The notes beneath the pieces are model-generated. The model did no database searches, was not told the origin of the DNA, and worked only from the letters and a program-made list of their open reading frames with translations. Position numbers and translations under genes: made by a program. Source: Cytophagaceae bacterium (GTDB taxonomy: Bacteria; Bacteroidota; Bacteroidia; Cytophagales; Cytophagaceae). Taken from it: a DNA stretch of 55,336 bases. Positions 1 to 8,184 of the stretch are shown piece after piece (position 1 is the stretch's first letter; each line of letters begins with the position of its first letter). The stretch is from NCBI GenBank assembly GCA_021151805.1, contig JAGKWN010000015.1, positions 1 through 55,336 of the forward strand, given 5' to 3'.

Positions 1-76
1 GATTCAATAGTGTTACTCGAAAAGTATAATAAATGCATTTCATAATACAACAATTTATTAACCCTGATCAATAACT

Positions 77-523
77 ATGAAAATTTTCTTGATGGCTGTT
101 ACATTCTTTGCAGCACAACTTTTTGTTCACGCGCAAGCACCGGATACAACAGCAGCAACAGGCTCTCAAGGCAATTGTTTCGATGAATACAAGGCTATGT
201 TTGCAAAACAAGGTGTATATGAGCTTAAAGATGGCTTACATACTGCAATCATCACCATCCGTTTGAATGGCGTTTGTACAACGTATGAAGGCCAGGTGAG
301 AACTCAAACCGGTAAATTTATCCTTCCAATATTCATAAAAAATGAAGATGGTAAATTGATTCCCTTGAAAGAGACAGGCAGAAAGCTTAATAAAAATTAT
401 GACGCTTACAGAATTCCATTGGAAAATAAAGTAGTAAACGGTTGTTCTCCAACATACATTTCTGATAAGGATGAGCTGGTAGATATCTTCATTATTGATA
501 TCTTAAAACCTGTTGCGAAGTAG
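77..523 (+). CDS. Small secreted protein of unknown function
   Basis: 148 residues. An N-terminal signal peptide is visible: a Lys near the start, a hydrophobic stretch, then an Ala-rich cleavage region ending in HAQA around residue 21. The mature part has Cys residues near positions 34, 67 and 123, which could form a disulphide in the periplasm. I recognise no family. The repeated short beta-like segments suggest a small beta-rich domain, possibly related to energy-transducer partner or TonB C-terminal-like folds, but that is a guess. It stands alone, 48 bp before the hydrolase gene on the same strand. Confidence 0.75.
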   Translation: MKIFLMAVTFFAAQLFVHAQAPDTTAATGSQGNCFDEYKAMFAKQGVYELKDGLHTAIITIRLNGVCTTYEGQVRTQTGKFILPIFIKNEDGKLIPLKETGRKLNKNYDAYRIPLENKVVNGCSPTYISDKDELVDIFIIDILKPVAK

Positions 524-571
524 TAATAAATATATGTGTTCTCAGGATTAAATTTTCGTTAATTTCGTTGA

Positions 572-1396
572 ATGGAATTTAGTCCTGAGAATATTATAGA
601 TCAAGAGTTTAAACTTTCCTACAGATACTACAGCGGGGGAGAACGGTTTTTATTTTTGTTTCACGGGTACGGACAAACAACAGATATTTTTCAAACGTTT
701 ATTGAGTCCGTTAAGCCATATTTTACAGTCATTGCCATCGATCTTTTTTTTCACGGGGCAAGCGAAATGATTCAGCACCATAAAGATTATATTTCCATTG
801 CTGCATGGAATGGATTGTTTGAGAAGATTCTAAAAAAGCATTCGATCAATACCTTTTCATTACTCTCCTTCAGCATTGGTTCACGGTTTGTTTTCTCTGT
901 GATGGAAACGTTTCAATCCAGGATTGAGCGTATCGTATTGATTGCGCCAGATGGTTTCGGCAATAATTTCTGGTTTCGGATTTCTACATCTAATGTTGTT
1001 TGCAGAGGTGTATTTAAATTGGTTTTGACTTATCCGGCGCTAATACGCTGGCCTGGGAAGCTGCTGCAATTGCTTGGAATGATCAATGCATATACCTATC
1101 GTTTTATTCAGAAAAGTCTGCAATTGAAAAGTGAGCGAGAAAGGATTTACAATACCTGGGTTTATTTCCGAAAGTTGAAAATAACTTCACCCGATTTTGA
1201 GCGCATTATACAACAAAGTTTGATACCGCTGTTGTTTGTTACAGGAGAAGCCGATGAGCTTGTTGCAGGTACAGAGATTAAAAAAATAAGCAACAGGCTG
1301 CATGCACCACATATAGAGTTGCCATTGGCACACGCCAAAATGATTCAGGCGCTTGAGCTGGATGCGGTGAAGCAGTTTTTAATTACCGATCGGTAA
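572..1396 (+). CDS. Alpha/beta hydrolase
   Basis: 274 residues with the layout of an alpha/beta-hydrolase fold enzyme. The oxyanion-loop motif FHGYG is near residues 30-34, and the nucleophile elbow is SFSIG at 99-103 with Ser101 as the expected nucleophile. An acidic residue in TGEADE near 225-230 and a His in PLAHAK near 253 complete the triad. No signal peptide is seen, so it is probably cytoplasmic. The substrate cannot be told from sequence; related enzymes are esterases, lipases or C-C hydrolases. Its 3' end overlaps the convergent BatE-like gene by 18 bp. Confidence 0.85.
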   Translation: MEFSPENIIDQEFKLSYRYYSGGERFLFLFHGYGQTTDIFQTFIESVKPYFTVIAIDLFFHGASEMIQHHKDYISIAAWNGLFEKILKKHSINTFSLLSFSIGSRFVFSVMETFQSRIERIVLIAPDGFGNNFWFRISTSNVVCRGVFKLVLTYPALIRWPGKLLQLLGMINAYTYRFIQKSLQLKSERERIYNTWVYFRKLKITSPDFERIIQQSLIPLLFVTGEADELVAGTEIKKISNRLHAPHIELPLAHAKMIQALELDAVKQFLITDR

Positions 1397-2119
1397 TAGA
1401 TCGATATCGCGCACAAATAAATATTTATCTTTCCATACAATTTCATACCAGGCGCCTTCATTTTTAACGATCCGCACCCGGTGTCCTGCATCAATGGTTT
1501 CAACGGCAGTAGCTCCTGCCGAAGGACCTTCCATTAACGTACAATCACTTTTAATAATACCCATGGAAGGAGTAATGTCGTAATTGTTCAAATAAAAAAC
1601 ACCGCCCAGAATACATAAGAAAATAAGGGGACGTATACCAAGGCCTACTTTGTTGCGCCTCAGAATGAACAGATAGATAATAAAGGGAATACCCAGTGCG
1701 CTTAAGGAGAAGATGATGTAATAGTAGTATTCTTTGTAAATGGAGATCAGATACTCCAGATCAGTATAGCTGTAACCGCTTAAATGGTATTTATTACCCA
1801 GATCTTCCATTTTCTGGATCACACGGCTATCCGGATAATAAGAATACATGGTATTTAAATAATATAAGGCCATTACATAATGATCTGCCGCTTCTTCAAT
1901 CATTGCCATCCGGGAGAGCATTTGCTGGGAAAAAGCGTTGTTTTCTTCAAAAGCTTTTTTATACCATAAAAGAGCTGCCTGATAATCCTTTTTTTCGAAG
2001 AGGGAATCACCTTTAGTTATATTGGTGTTTTTTAGAGAATTAGCTTGTGTGTTGAAAACTAAGCCTAAAAAAAGAGCTGATAATACAAATATTTTATGGG
2101 CTAGGCTTGGCTTTTTCAT
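1379..2119 (-). CDS. TPR-transmembrane-SH3 protein resembling BatE
   Basis: 246 residues. A signal peptide or signal anchor (about 1-27) is followed by TPR-like helices (about 35-110), two membrane segments (about 132-152 and 163-180) and a C-terminal bacterial SH3-like domain (about 185-246, with GHRVRIVKNEGAWYEI). This order is that of BatE proteins of the Bacteroides aerotolerance (Bat) operon. No batA-D genes lie beside it, so it may be a solitary relative. Expected to sit in the inner membrane with its TPR and SH3 parts exposed, probably as a scaffold. Its start codon overlaps the outward tRNA-Lys promoter. Confidence 0.75.
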   Translation of the reverse strand: MKKPSLAHKIFVLSALFLGLVFNTQANSLKNTNITKGDSLFEKKDYQAALLWYKKAFEENNAFSQQMLSRMAMIEEAADHYVMALYYLNTMYSYYPDSRVIQKMEDLGNKYHLSGYSYTDLEYLISIYKEYYYYIIFSLSALGIPFIIYLFILRRNKVGLGIRPLIFLCILGGVFYLNNYDITPSMGIIKSDCTLMEGPSAGATAVETIDAGHRVRIVKNEGAWYEIVWKDKYLFVRDIDLLPIGN

Positions 2120-2137
2120 TTAACTCTCGTACTTTTG
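2107..2137 (+). promoter_or_regulatory. Bacteroidetes-type promoter for tRNA-Lys
   Basis: TTG at 2107-2109, a 20-base spacer, then TACTTTTG at 2130-2137, a perfect match to TAnnTTTG. Transcription would start near 2144, about 30 bases before the tRNA. The promoter overlaps the first codons of the divergent BatE-like gene. Confidence 0.65.
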
Positions 2138-2175
2138 CACACGCAATTACGGAAAAATAATCCGAAAAGCACAAT

Positions 2176-2248
2176 GATTCTGTAGCTCAGCCGGTAGAGC
2201 ATAACACTTTTAATGTTAGGGTCCTGGGTTCGAATCCCAGCGGGATCA
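2176..2248 (+). tRNA. tRNA-Lys (anticodon TTT), copy 1
   Basis: 73-base cloverleaf. The acceptor stem GATTCTG pairs with CGGGATC, the D stem is GCTC/GAGC, the anticodon stem TAACA/TGTTA encloses loop CTTTTAA (anticodon TTT), and the T arm is CTGGG-TTCGAAT-CCCAG. The discriminator is A and CCA is not encoded. It is identical to the copy at 2320. Confidence 0.97.
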
Positions 2249-2257
2249 CAAGAAAAT

Positions 2258-2292
2258 AAAGGTTGCATCCTTTCACGAGTGCAACCTTTTTC
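2258..2292 (+). terminator. Rho-independent terminator after tRNA-Lys copy 1
   Basis: Inverted repeat GGTTGCA ... TGCAACC followed by a run of T. The same hairpin follows copy 2 with changes only in the loop, so it was duplicated with the tRNA. Confidence 0.8.
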
Positions 2293-2319
2293 TTTTAAAA
2301 CATCGTGATATACATTTCT

Positions 2320-2392
2320 GATTCTGTAGCTCAGCCGGTAGAGCATAACACTTTTAATGTTAGGGTCCTGGGTTCGAATCCCAGCGGGATCA
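2320..2392 (+). tRNA. tRNA-Lys (anticodon TTT), copy 2
   Basis: Base-for-base identical to the tRNA-Lys at 2176, with a period of 144 bp. I find no clear TAnnTTTG promoter between the first terminator and this copy, so expression may rely on readthrough or on a weak promoter. Confidence 0.97.
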
Positions 2393-2401
2393 CAGAAATC
2401 T

Positions 2402-2435
2402 AAAGGTTGCATTCTTTAACGGGTGCAACCTTTTT
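2402..2435 (+). terminator. Rho-independent terminator after tRNA-Lys copy 2
   Basis: Stem GGTTGC/GCAACC followed by T-rich sequence. It is a near copy of the hairpin at 2258, and the differences are confined to the loop. Confidence 0.8.
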
Positions 2436-2491
2436 CTTTTTCAGTCTGTTTATACTTGTAGACATCTATCAGATTATATCATTTCAGACCT

Positions 2492-3535
2492 ATGCAGCGA
2501 TTTATTTTATTTGGTATATGTATCAGCCTTTCGTACGCCTCGTTTGCGCAGGAGAAGCCTTATTTGGGTGCAGAGATCCGAACCATAGAAACCTTTCAAT
2601 ACGGCAAGTTTGAAGTGCGTATGAAGCCTTCTGAAGCAAGCGGTATGATCTATTCATTTTTTACGTTTTATGATGAACCGGATTTTGCTTCTAACTGGAA
2701 TGAAATTGATGTGGAAATTCTGGGGCGTTATTCAAACGAAGTACAGTTTAATGCCATTACCGGCAATCATCAAATGTTTGAAAAACGCTATGTGCTGCCA
2801 TTTAATCCGCACGAAGATTTTCATAACTATGCATTTACCTGGACACCTGCATACATTGCCTGGTCGGTGGATGGAGTAGAAGTATACAGACAAACTGGTG
2901 CGCACATTGCCAAAATGAATCGTCCGCAAAAGCTGATGATGAATGTATGGCCAAGCCATTCGGTCGGCTGGGCTGGTCCAATTGATGCAACGAAGATACC
3001 GTTACAGGCGGAATATGATTTTGTGAAATATTATTCTTATCAACTGAACCCGAAAGATCAAGATACATTTAAATTGAAGTGGACCGACAACTTTGATAAA
3101 CTTGATTATGGGCGCTGGCAATTGGCTACACACACATTTGATACCAATGAGTGTGTGTTCACTCCTGATAATACTGTGGTTGAAGAAGGTATATTGAAAT
3201 TGAAACTTACAAAACCAATCGATGAAGAGGTTGTTGTAATGCCAACGCAGTTTATTGAATCCGCAACTTGTGTTGCCAATACATCGAAGAAATATGAAAT
3301 GTATATTCCTGTGAAGGTAAAGTTTTATGCACCTGTAAATCGTATGTATTGTAAACCTGAATTCTTTACTGTAAGTGAAGGGGTTGTGAAACATGTGTAC
3401 CTGGACATGGATCTGATGTATGTAATTCTGTATGTGGATGGATTGGATATCCGGAAAATTAAGACACAAAAAGTTTTATATAAGCCAACCGTTCCAGGTT
3501 CTGAAAAGTTTATACAGGATGTTGCAATTAAATAA
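2492..3535 (+). CDS. Secreted GH16 beta-glucanase with circularly permuted domain (lichenase-like)
   Basis: 347 residues with a signal peptide (about 1-19, ending SFAQ). The GH16 active-site motif WNEIDVEILG places the nucleophile at Glu71, the helper Asp73 and the acid/base at Glu75. What is normally the N-terminal strand of GH16 (WTDNFDKLDYGRW, then a VVEEGILKLKL stretch) lies instead after the catalytic half, at about 193-240. This is the order of the naturally permuted Fibrobacter succinogenes 1,3-1,4-beta-glucanase. Residues about 245-347 are an extra region I do not recognise; no T9SS sorting domain is seen. It probably cuts mixed-linkage or beta-1,3 glucans outside the cell or in the periplasm. 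Confidence 0.85.
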   Translation: MQRFILFGICISLSYASFAQEKPYLGAEIRTIETFQYGKFEVRMKPSEASGMIYSFFTFYDEPDFASNWNEIDVEILGRYSNEVQFNAITGNHQMFEKRYVLPFNPHEDFHNYAFTWTPAYIAWSVDGVEVYRQTGAHIAKMNRPQKLMMNVWPSHSVGWAGPIDATKIPLQAEYDFVKYYSYQLNPKDQDTFKLKWTDNFDKLDYGRWQLATHTFDTNECVFTPDNTVVEEGILKLKLTKPIDEEVVVMPTQFIESATCVANTSKKYEMYIPVKVKFYAPVNRMYCKPEFFTVSEGVVKHVYLDMDLMYVILYVDGLDIRKIKTQKVLYKPTVPGSEKFIQDVAIK

Positions 3536-3565
3536 ACGGTAGATACATCATTCACACATTTTTTA

Positions 3566-3573
3566 TATCTTTG
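3566..3573 (+). promoter_or_regulatory. Minus-7 box for tRNA-Leu
   Basis: TATCTTTG matches TAnnTTTG and lies 13 bases before the tRNA-Leu gene. No good TTG is seen about 20 bases further upstream, so only this box is supported. Confidence 0.45.
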
Positions 3574-3586
3574 AAGTCAATTCATC

Positions 3587-3670
3587 GCCCACATGGTGAA
3601 ATTGGTAGACACGCCATCTTGAGGGGGTGGTGCCTTAAGTGGTATGGGAGTTCGAATCTCCCTGTGGGCA
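3587..3670 (+). tRNA. tRNA-Leu (anticodon GAG)
   Basis: 84-base tRNA with a long variable arm, as expected for Leu. The acceptor stem GCCCACA pairs with TGTGGGC, the anticodon stem CCATC/GGTGG encloses TTGAGGG (anticodon GAG), and the T arm contains GTTCGAATC. The discriminator is A and CCA is not encoded. Confidence 0.96.
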
Positions 3671-3685
3671 CAAAATCTTCACACC

Positions 3686-5248
3686 GTGCAAAGCAGTTTT
3701 TTTATCCTCCGGTCGCTTGCTGAGCAATTTCAAAGAGATTTGCATCATGCTGTTTTTACAGAAGCCTTTTCACCGCAGGTTGATGAGCTTTGTCTCGTTT
3801 TTCAGAAAGCCGATCATACACCCTTTTATTTAAAAGTTTTTTTGAAAGATACCTTTCAATGTTTATTTGCTCCGCAACAGATTTCTAAACCTAAACAAAA
3901 TGTTCATCCGTATTTTACAGATGTATATGGATTGACAGTGCATTCGGTATACGCAGGGATGAACGACAGGAGTATTGTAATTGAATTGTCGGATGGCTCC
4001 TGTATACTTTTTAAAATGTATGCAAACCGATCAAATGTTTTGTTGTTGTCTGACAAAGGTGTTTCAGAAATTGTTAAGAAAAATCACGCACGCGACTGGG
4101 AATTTTCTCTATCGCTTCTTGATAAGAATATTCAATTCAATGCTGAACAAACATTTCAGGAAATGCTGAAGCCAATGTATCTTCCGGTAGAGGCACAGTT
4201 ATTTTTAAAGGAGCGGGTGGAGGGATTATCGGGAACAGCTTTGGCTGCAAAGATGCAGGGGCTTTACAACCGGTTTGCTACTGATGAGGAATATTTTGTC
4301 CAGCTGAAAGATCAGCAGGTTGTTTTTTGCTTATGGAAAAATGAATACACAATTTATTCTTCGTTTGATCTGTATGATGCACTGAATACATTTGTGCAAT
4401 TTTATTTTCGATATAATTTATTCCGCGAAAGACAGTTAAAACTGCAGACGCAGCTGCAAAAGAAAATTGAAGCGGCAGAAAAATACATAAAGAAAACAAG
4501 TGAGCAATTACTTCTTTTGTATGATCTGGTTCCACCGAATGAAATCGCAGATATTATTATGGCCAATCTGCACGACTGGAAAGACGGAGTGAAGGAGCGG
4601 GAGTTGTTTGATTTTTATAGAAATAAAGACATTCTTGTTCAATTAAAAGAAAAACTTTCGCCTCAAAAAATGGCGGAACAGTTATATAAAAAATCTAAAA
4701 ACAGACATAAGCAGTTTCAGCAGCTTGAACGTATTGTTGAGGAACGTAAAGAACGGATGCGTACGTATCAATCCGATTTAGATACGTTGAAAACAATTTC
4801 TGATTACAAACAATTGCAGGCTCTGGAATTAAAATATCTGAAGGAAGAAAAAGCTGTTGAAGAGATTTTTCCGTTTAAACGATATCTTGTTAAGGGCTTT
4901 GAAATCTGGGTAGGAAGAAATGCTGCAAACAATGAATTGCTTACATTGAAATATGCGCACAAGGATGATCTGTGGCTGCATGCCCGAAATGTTCCCGGTT
5001 CGCACGTTGTAATAAAGCACCAGGCAGGTAAATCTTTTCCGCAAGAGGTTATTGAAAAGGCTGCAGCATTGTCGGCCTATTATTCAACGTTGAAAAATGA
5101 TAGTCTGTGCCCTGTTTCATATACACAGAAAAAATATGTGCGTAAATTAAAAGGCGGGGCTTTAGGTTCTATGAAAATGGATCGTGAGGAAGTGATTATG
5201 GTTGTTCCTCACGATCTGCAGGAAACAGAAGGGTTAAAGAGAAAATAG
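3686..5248 (+). CDS. rqcH: NFACT-family protein, RqcH-like ribosome quality-control factor
   Basis: About 520 residues from the chosen GTG start. The family binds 50S subunits carrying stalled peptidyl-tRNA and recruits tRNA-Ala to add C-terminal alanine tails. An NFACT-N domain comes first, with the conserved Asp-Arg pair in MNDRSIVIEL. A long coiled-coil/helical middle follows (KLQTQLQKKIEAAEK and onward), then a C-terminal NFACT-R domain (WVGRNAANNELLTLKYA, DLWLHARNVPGSHVV). An upstream in-frame ATG at 3644 lies inside tRNA-Leu and gives a non-homologous leader. GTG at 3686 puts the family-typical start (SSFFILRSLAEQF) at the N-terminus, so I prefer it. No Shine-Dalgarno is visible. Confidence 0.85.
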   Translation: MQSSFFILRSLAEQFQRDLHHAVFTEAFSPQVDELCLVFQKADHTPFYLKVFLKDTFQCLFAPQQISKPKQNVHPYFTDVYGLTVHSVYAGMNDRSIVIELSDGSCILFKMYANRSNVLLLSDKGVSEIVKKNHARDWEFSLSLLDKNIQFNAEQTFQEMLKPMYLPVEAQLFLKERVEGLSGTALAAKMQGLYNRFATDEEYFVQLKDQQVVFCLWKNEYTIYSSFDLYDALNTFVQFYFRYNLFRERQLKLQTQLQKKIEAAEKYIKKTSEQLLLLYDLVPPNEIADIIMANLHDWKDGVKERELFDFYRNKDILVQLKEKLSPQKMAEQLYKKSKNRHKQFQQLERIVEERKERMRTYQSDLDTLKTISDYKQLQALELKYLKEEKAVEEIFPFKRYLVKGFEIWVGRNAANNELLTLKYAHKDDLWLHARNVPGSHVVIKHQAGKSFPQEVIEKAAALSAYYSTLKNDSLCPVSYTQKKYVRKLKGGALGSMKMDREEVIMVVPHDLQETEGLKRK

Positions 5249-5261
5249 TTTATCTCAATTT

Positions 5262-7409
5262 TTATTCCTCCTGTTTAAAATTAATAGGTAGCTTAATAAT
5301 AAATTCAGAGCCTACGCCATATTCAGAGATTAAATCAATACTGCCGTGATGGTCGTTAATGATTGAAAAGGTGATAGACATACCTAGACCTGTGCCTTTT
5401 CCGACAGGTTTGGTTGTAAAGAACGGATCGAATATTTTTTTCTGTGCTTCCTCTTTCATACCTATTCCGTTATCCTTGATCCGAATATAAACGAAAGTGT
5501 CATCAGACAATGTAGATATGATTAACTTTCCTTTTTCCTGGCGATGGGTATTTTCTTTAATGGCATAAATCGCGTTGTTCAAAATGTTCATGAATACCTG
5601 GTTTAGTTTTCCCGGGAAACATTCAATTGGAGGAATGGGGTCATAATTTTTTATCAGGTCAATGTTGCCTATTTCAGGATTAAGCAATGTAAGCGTAGCA
5701 TTTATGCCTTCAGTGATGTCATTTCGTTTTAAATCGTTTTCATCCAATCTTGAGAATACGCGTAAACCCTTTACAATATCTGCCGTGCGTACGGCGCCAT
5801 CTTCAATGCCTTTCAATAAATTTCCTATTTCTTCTTTGATGTATGAATAATCAATTTCCTGTTTGTATTTATTGATTTCAACTATTTTCTCTCCAGCGTC
5901 TTCGTTTTGATTTATTGATTCATATTTTTTTACCAATTCATAGATATCTTCTATATCTCTTTTTAATGGTTTGACATTGGATACTACAAAATTTATCGGG
6001 TTGTTGATTTCGTGCGCGATACCGGCAGTCAGTTGACCCAGGGATGCCATTTTTTCGGCATTGACCAATTGAGACTGTGTTTGCTTTAGTTCCGTGAGTG
6101 TTGTAGATAATTCATGATTAGCACTTATTAATTCTTTTGTGCGTTCTTCAACTTTATTTTCCAAAACAATATTTTGATTTTTAATAATCAGCTCATTTTG
6201 GCGCAACGCTTCTAGGGCCTGAGCTTGAGAAGTTTCTTTCTCTTTTTTAAATATGTTTATTCGGTCAGCCAGCGCAAAAGAAAGAAGGATTACTTCAAGA
6301 CTTGACCCTATTTGCATAGCGTGAGTAGTATAGAAATTATATGGTAACAAACCGAAATCTTTGAATATAAAAATGCAGGCTGCCGTTAAAAGAACTACCC
6401 AGGCAACTAAGAAAAATATTGCCGGCCTATAACCGATCAATGTAACTTTTAACGCGACTGCAATCATGAAAAGGCTTAATATAAATGTACATAACTGTAC
6501 AATTGTGAATGCAAGCAGTTTTTCTCCTGTAAAATAAATTGCCAGTACAGATACGAAAATGATTTCAAATACCAGGAAAAACTTGTTTAATACAGGTACA
6601 TGCTCTTTTGTACGAAGAAAAATTTTCAGAAACTCTATCGCCGCAATCGCCGCAATAATTGAAAATAATATAACCGATAGGTCATTAAAAGAAGGCACAT
6701 TGGGCCATAGATATTTAAAACCATATCCAGGAACAGTAATGTGAGTAAGACCTATGGATATTATATAGCACACATATACCAGATAACTTTTGTCAAGTAC
6801 TGTGAAATAAATAAACAGGTTGTAGAAAATCATTACAACAATGATCCCCATATAAATACCGGTTATAATTTCCTGCTGATTTTCTTCCCGGTATACGGTG
6901 TCATCATTAGCAACATCAACGTCAAAGATGATCGGTTCGTTGCTTTTAAATTTTAATAAATACGTGATAGTGTCTCCTATAGGAGCATTCATGTCAAAGG
7001 CATAGGCTGGGTAATGATATTTTCTGGATTCAAACGGGTTCTGCTCTGAATATTTTATTTCGGAAATAGTTGTATCGTTAATTCTGTAAAAAATAATTTC
7101 GTTTAAGAGTGGCTGATTAAATTTTAGAATTAAATCCTCAGACGACTGATTTACGAAAGCAAATTTAGCCCAAAAAACATTGTTGCTTAATCCCAGGTTG
7201 GGCATAACACTTGGGAAAATAGCATTTGAAGTGTCGGATAAAATTTGTTGGTGTGTAAATGAATGAGCGGAGTCTATGTACAGATTAACTTTGTTGCCTA
7301 TTTTTATTTTTTTATCGGAATTCGAAAATGTTATAATCGGATTCGAGAATAAAGTATTTGCAAGAGAGAAAAATAATAAGAGCGACAAAATTACAGATGT
7401 ATACTTCAT
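5262..7409 (-). CDS. 7TMR-DISM sensor histidine kinase
   Basis: 715 residues. A signal peptide is followed by a periplasmic 7TMR-DISMED2-type ligand-binding domain (about 30-170), a seven-helix membrane block (about 185-395), a coiled coil (about 395-450), a phospho-acceptor domain with His466 in GIAHEINNP, and an HATPase domain with DNGIGM and GKGTGLGMS boxes. The DISM sensory domain resembles carbohydrate-binding modules, but natural ligands are largely unknown. There is no receiver domain, so a separate response regulator is needed; the receiver at 9363 is the nearest candidate. It follows the methyltransferase gene by only 4 bp, which implies one operon with the two upstream genes. Confidence 0.9.
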   Translation of the reverse strand: MKYTSVILSLLLFFSLANTLFSNPIITFSNSDKKIKIGNKVNLYIDSAHSFTHQQILSDTSNAIFPSVMPNLGLSNNVFWAKFAFVNQSSEDLILKFNQPLLNEIIFYRINDTTISEIKYSEQNPFESRKYHYPAYAFDMNAPIGDTITYLLKFKSNEPIIFDVDVANDDTVYREENQQEIITGIYMGIIVVMIFYNLFIYFTVLDKSYLVYVCYIISIGLTHITVPGYGFKYLWPNVPSFNDLSVILFSIIAAIAAIEFLKIFLRTKEHVPVLNKFFLVFEIIFVSVLAIYFTGEKLLAFTIVQLCTFILSLFMIAVALKVTLIGYRPAIFFLVAWVVLLTAACIFIFKDFGLLPYNFYTTHAMQIGSSLEVILLSFALADRINIFKKEKETSQAQALEALRQNELIIKNQNIVLENKVEERTKELISANHELSTTLTELKQTQSQLVNAEKMASLGQLTAGIAHEINNPINFVVSNVKPLKRDIEDIYELVKKYESINQNEDAGEKIVEINKYKQEIDYSYIKEEIGNLLKGIEDGAVRTADIVKGLRVFSRLDENDLKRNDITEGINATLTLLNPEIGNIDLIKNYDPIPPIECFPGKLNQVFMNILNNAIYAIKENTHRQEKGKLIISTLSDDTFVYIRIKDNGIGMKEEAQKKIFDPFFTTKPVGKGTGLGMSITFSIINDHHGSIDLISEYGVGSEFIIKLPINFKQEE

Positions 7410-7413
7410 AAAA

Positions 7414-8184
7414 TCATAATTTAGTACCTGAATAGATTACTACATTCAATGTTAAATTAAAGCAATTGTTTTTGCTTACAAAATCAATATTTTCTAACCA
7501 GATATTTTTTTCCTCAATTGTTAATGTTTTATTTTTAATTCCAATATCAATGATATGATCAAATTTTATCAATTCAGTTGCAATCGGATATTTAGTCATT
7601 ATCAGCGGAAAAATGTCTATGTCGACTTTTTCGATATTGGATTCTTTAAAGTACAACAATATTTTGCGGGAAGCGAAGCCATTGGATAAAACGTTTTGAC
7701 ATAAGATTTCAATAATCTTTTTTGCAATGGAAAAATCTTCAATAAAGATATCCATGCCTGGCCAATCAGTTTCTATTATAGACACAGTGCCCCCGGGTTT
7801 TAATACTCGGTATATTTCTTTCATCACAGCGGGTACATTCTTTAAGTGTTGAAAAACCCTCTCAGCGCGAACAATGTCAAATGTGTTATTTTCAAAAGGC
7901 ATTTGCTCTGCATCAGATAACAAAAATCCGACATTGCTACATTTACTGTCTGCAGCATTTTTTATAGAAGCAGATATCAGTTCCTCATCTATGTCAATTC
8001 CGGTAACCTGGCATAAAGGATTTTTCTCTGCCAATTGAATGGCATCGTAACCATTGCCACAGCCTATTTCAAGGATGTTTTTGGGAGAACCATTTAAAGG
8101 AAGTAGATTATGGCTTTTTTCTTTTATATGGTTGATAAATTCGGTCGTACTATTTAAGTAAGCATCGTTGTAGAGGTCATTCAT
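7414..8184 (-). CDS. Class I SAM-dependent methyltransferase
   Basis: 256 residues. Motif I, ILEIGCGNGYDAIQLA, is near residues 38-53, the acidic end of strand 2 is in TGIDIDEELI, and the post-motif region has NTFDIVRAERVFQHL and VLKPGGTVSIIE. This matches the Methyltransf_11/UbiE-like group acting on small molecules. The substrate is unknown. The gene overlaps the upstream acyltransferase gene by 4 bp (ATGA) and sits 4 bp before the 7TM kinase gene. That suggests coupled translation and a shared role, possibly in making or altering a signal. Confidence 0.88.
   Translation of the reverse strand: MNDLYNDAYLNSTTEFINHIKEKSHNLLPLNGSPKNILEIGCGNGYDAIQLAEKNPLCQVTGIDIDEELISASIKNAADSKCSNVGFLLSDAEQMPFENNTFDIVRAERVFQHLKNVPAVMKEIYRVLKPGGTVSIIETDWPGMDIFIEDFSIAKKIIEILCQNVLSNGFASRKILLYFKESNIEKVDIDIFPLIMTKYPIATELIKFDHIIDIGIKNKTLTIEEKNIWLENIDFVSKNNCFNLTLNVVIYSGTKL

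Noticed and set aside
2298..2319. Separate promoter for the second tRNA-Lys
   Set aside because: The only candidate, TACATTTC, is too close to the tRNA start and a poor match.
2116..2412. 98-codon frame on the minus strand
   Set aside because: It is the reverse of the two tRNA-Lys genes; the repeated CDPAGIRTQDPNIK peptide is a well-known false protein made by antisense reading of tRNAs.
2407..2613. 68-codon frame on the plus strand
   Set aside because: It begins in the second tRNA terminator and overlaps the start of the GH16 gene in another frame; no family resemblance.
3644..3685. Upstream start for the RqcH-like gene
   Set aside because: The ATG lies inside the tRNA-Leu gene and its leader has no similarity to the family; GTG at 3686 fits better.
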